DNA of 42,261 bases from Halieaceae bacterium (GTDB lineage Bacteria > Pseudomonadota > Gammaproteobacteria > Pseudomonadales > Halieaceae). Below, in pieces: positions 41,180-42,261 of the stretch. The stretch covers positions 1 through 42,261 of the forward strand of contig JAPOQD010000150.1 in assembly GCA_026710905.1 (NCBI GenBank), read 5' to 3'. Numbering within the stretch: the stretch's first letter is position 1; each line of letters starts with the position of its first letter. The notes under the pieces were generated by a model. It saw only the letters and a list, made by a program, of their open reading frames with translations, did not search any database and had not been told where the DNA came from. A program made the position numbers and the translations under genes.

Positions 41180-41989
41180 ATGACCCCGGATTTTTCAAGG
41201 CTTTTTTCCATCGATGGCAAGTGCGCCCTGGTAACCGGAGGCTCCCGGGGTATCGGCGAGATGATCGCCGCCGGGTTTCTCGCCTCCGGCTGCAGGGTCT
41301 ATATCAGTTCCCGAAAAGCCGGGGTTTGTGATGCCACGGCCGCCAGGCTCAGCGAACAGTATCAGGGAGAATGCCTTTCCATCCCGGGGGACTTGTCCTC
41401 CGTGGCGGGGGTGGAAGCGCTGGCCGGTCAATTGGCGGAACGTGAGCAGCGGCTGGATATTCTGGTCAACAACGCCGGCGTTGCCTGGGGGGCGCCCCTG
41501 GATGAATTTCCGGAAAAAGGCTGGGACAAGGTGATGGACACCAACGTCAAGGCGGTGTTTTTCCTGACCCAGAAATTGCTGCCCCTGTTGCGCGCATCCG
41601 CCTGTGCCGAGGACCCGGCCCGGGTCGTCAACATCGGCTCCGTTGATGGCCTCAAGTCCTCAACCTTTGACGCCTTCAGCTACGGCGCTTCCAAGGCCGC
41701 CCTGCATCACCTGACCCGCTTTCTGGCCGCTCATCTGGCCAGTGAGAATATCGTCTGCAACTCCATTGCTCCCGGCCCCTTCCCGACCTGGATGCTGAGC
41801 ACCGGGGTCGGTTTCGGCGGGGAAACAGAGGGGGTCGATTGGGCCGGCGTAGGGGCAAACAGCCCCCTCGGCAGAATGGGCGGCGCCGAAGATATTGCCG
41901 GGCTCGCGATATTCCTGTGTTCCCGGGCCGGCGCCTTTGTTGTGGGTGAAACCATTTGTTGTGACGGCGGCTCGGTCAATACGCGCTGA
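41180..41989 (+). CDS. Short-chain dehydrogenase/reductase (SDR)
   Basis: The 269-aa classical SDR has the cofactor motif TGGSRGIG (19-26), NNAG (97-100), catalytic S154, and Y168-x3-K172 in YGASKAA. GGGAGA lies upstream of the ATG. Typical roles are ketone or acyl-ACP reduction or sugar-alcohol oxidation; nothing nearby fixes the substrate. Confidence 0.9.
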   Translation: MTPDFSRLFSIDGKCALVTGGSRGIGEMIAAGFLASGCRVYISSRKAGVCDATAARLSEQYQGECLSIPGDLSSVAGVEALAGQLAEREQRLDILVNNAGVAWGAPLDEFPEKGWDKVMDTNVKAVFFLTQKLLPLLRASACAEDPARVVNIGSVDGLKSSTFDAFSYGASKAALHHLTRFLAAHLASENIVCNSIAPGPFPTWMLSTGVGFGGETEGVDWAGVGANSPLGRMGGAEDIAGLAIFLCSRAGAFVVGETICCDGGSVNTR

Positions 41990-42007
41990 GGGACTGTGTC
42001 ACGGTCA

Positions 42008-42073
42008 ATGGATACGCTATCCATCGGCGCTTTTTGCAGATACCGCCGCGACCCCCGCTTGAAGCGCGGGGTC
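42008..42073 (+). terminator. Two hairpins between the SDR gene and the HNH gene
   Basis: ATGGATA-CGC-TATCCAT (42008-42024) is a perfect 7-bp hairpin with a T5 run six bases later. A second, GC-rich hairpin with a one-base bulge is at 42050-42073. Either could end SDR transcription. Confidence 0.4.
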
Positions 42074-42104
42074 TGGTCTTGTGCGGAAAAAACAGAAACC
42101 GCGC

Positions 42105-42134
42105 TTGACCGGGTTTTGCAGGCGCGTGTACATT
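42105..42134 (+). promoter_or_regulatory. Promoter of the HNH endonuclease gene
   Basis: TTGACC (42105-42110) and TACATT (42129-42134) are separated by 18 bp. Transcription would begin about 30 nt before the ATG at 42170. Confidence 0.5.
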
Positions 42135-42169
42135 CCCCGGCACAGATTGGCAGGGCTGGTGTTCTCCCC

Positions 42170-42261
42170 ATGAGTTCAATTCTCAGACTCGACATTTCCG
42201 GGCAGCCGCGGGGCTGGATCGGGCGTGAAACCGCGGCCTCCGCGTACGCCACCGGCTCCGC
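42170..42261 (+). CDS. HNH endonuclease family protein, N-terminal fragment (runs off right edge)
   Basis: Only about 30 codons are visible. MSSILRLDISGQPRGWIGRE and the following TAASAYATGS resemble the N-terminus of a gammaproteobacterial HNH endonuclease family (SILRLxxxGQPxxWxxxxEAxxxYA). The HNH motif itself is outside the window, so the call is based only on this short similarity. Confidence 0.5.
   Translation, partial: MSSILRLDISGQPRGWIGRETAASAYATGS

Overview
This window is a chromosomal replication-origin region of a gammaproteobacterium. The proteins read most like those of the Pseudomonas/Cellvibrio/OM60-type lineages: Pseudomonas-style AtpA, ParB with matching parS sites, AlgH next to GshB and TonB, and a DUF1820 gene divergent from miaB. 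I cannot place the species.

Layout. (1) Positions 1-451: the 5' end of a type I restriction hsdR gene, preceded by what look like degraded higB and higA toxin-antitoxin remnants. (2) 452-9002, minus strand: glmU and the complete ATP synthase operon atpIBEFHAGDC, with a promoter at 9035-9063. (3) 9003-9506: a non-coding stretch with a MITE-like element of about 290 bp. (4) 9507-13956, minus: parB, parA, rsmG and mnmG. (5) 13957-14549: a hairpin repeat, an AT-rich stretch and weak DnaA-box-like sites. (6) 14550-20534: accessory genes. These are a probable selenocysteine-containing peroxiredoxin-like protein, an RraA-family protein, a lipoprotein, gshB-tonB-algH-ruvX on the minus strand, and a Phd/PIN toxin-antitoxin pair. 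(7) 20535-24029: a large bifunctional putA. (8) 24030-30657, plus: the likely oriC followed by dnaA-dnaN-recF-gyrB, with two perfect parS sites inside recF. (9) 30658-34742: an LLM-class oxidoreductase with a TetR regulator, a zinc-type dehydrogenase, an MmcQ/YjbR protein and a fatty acid desaturase. (10) 34763-40044, minus: lnt-corC-ybeY-ybeZ-miaB, in the usual order. (11) 40154-42261: DUF1820, a small membrane protein, an SDR dehydrogenase and the start of an HNH endonuclease gene.

Genes for replication initiation (dnaA, dnaN), supercoiling (gyrB), origin segregation (parA, parB, parS) and the ATP synthase lie on both sides of the origin and point away from it. The order is rearranged: rpmH, rnpA, yidC and mnmE, which normally separate dnaA from mnmG, are missing here, and about 10 kb of other genes fill the gap.

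The main discovery candidate is the gene at 14550-15020. It has one in-frame TGA exactly where relatives carry the first cysteine of a W-C-P-F-C redox motif, and a 6-bp stem-loop with a G in its loop begins 10 nt after the TGA. It would be missed or split by standard gene calling.
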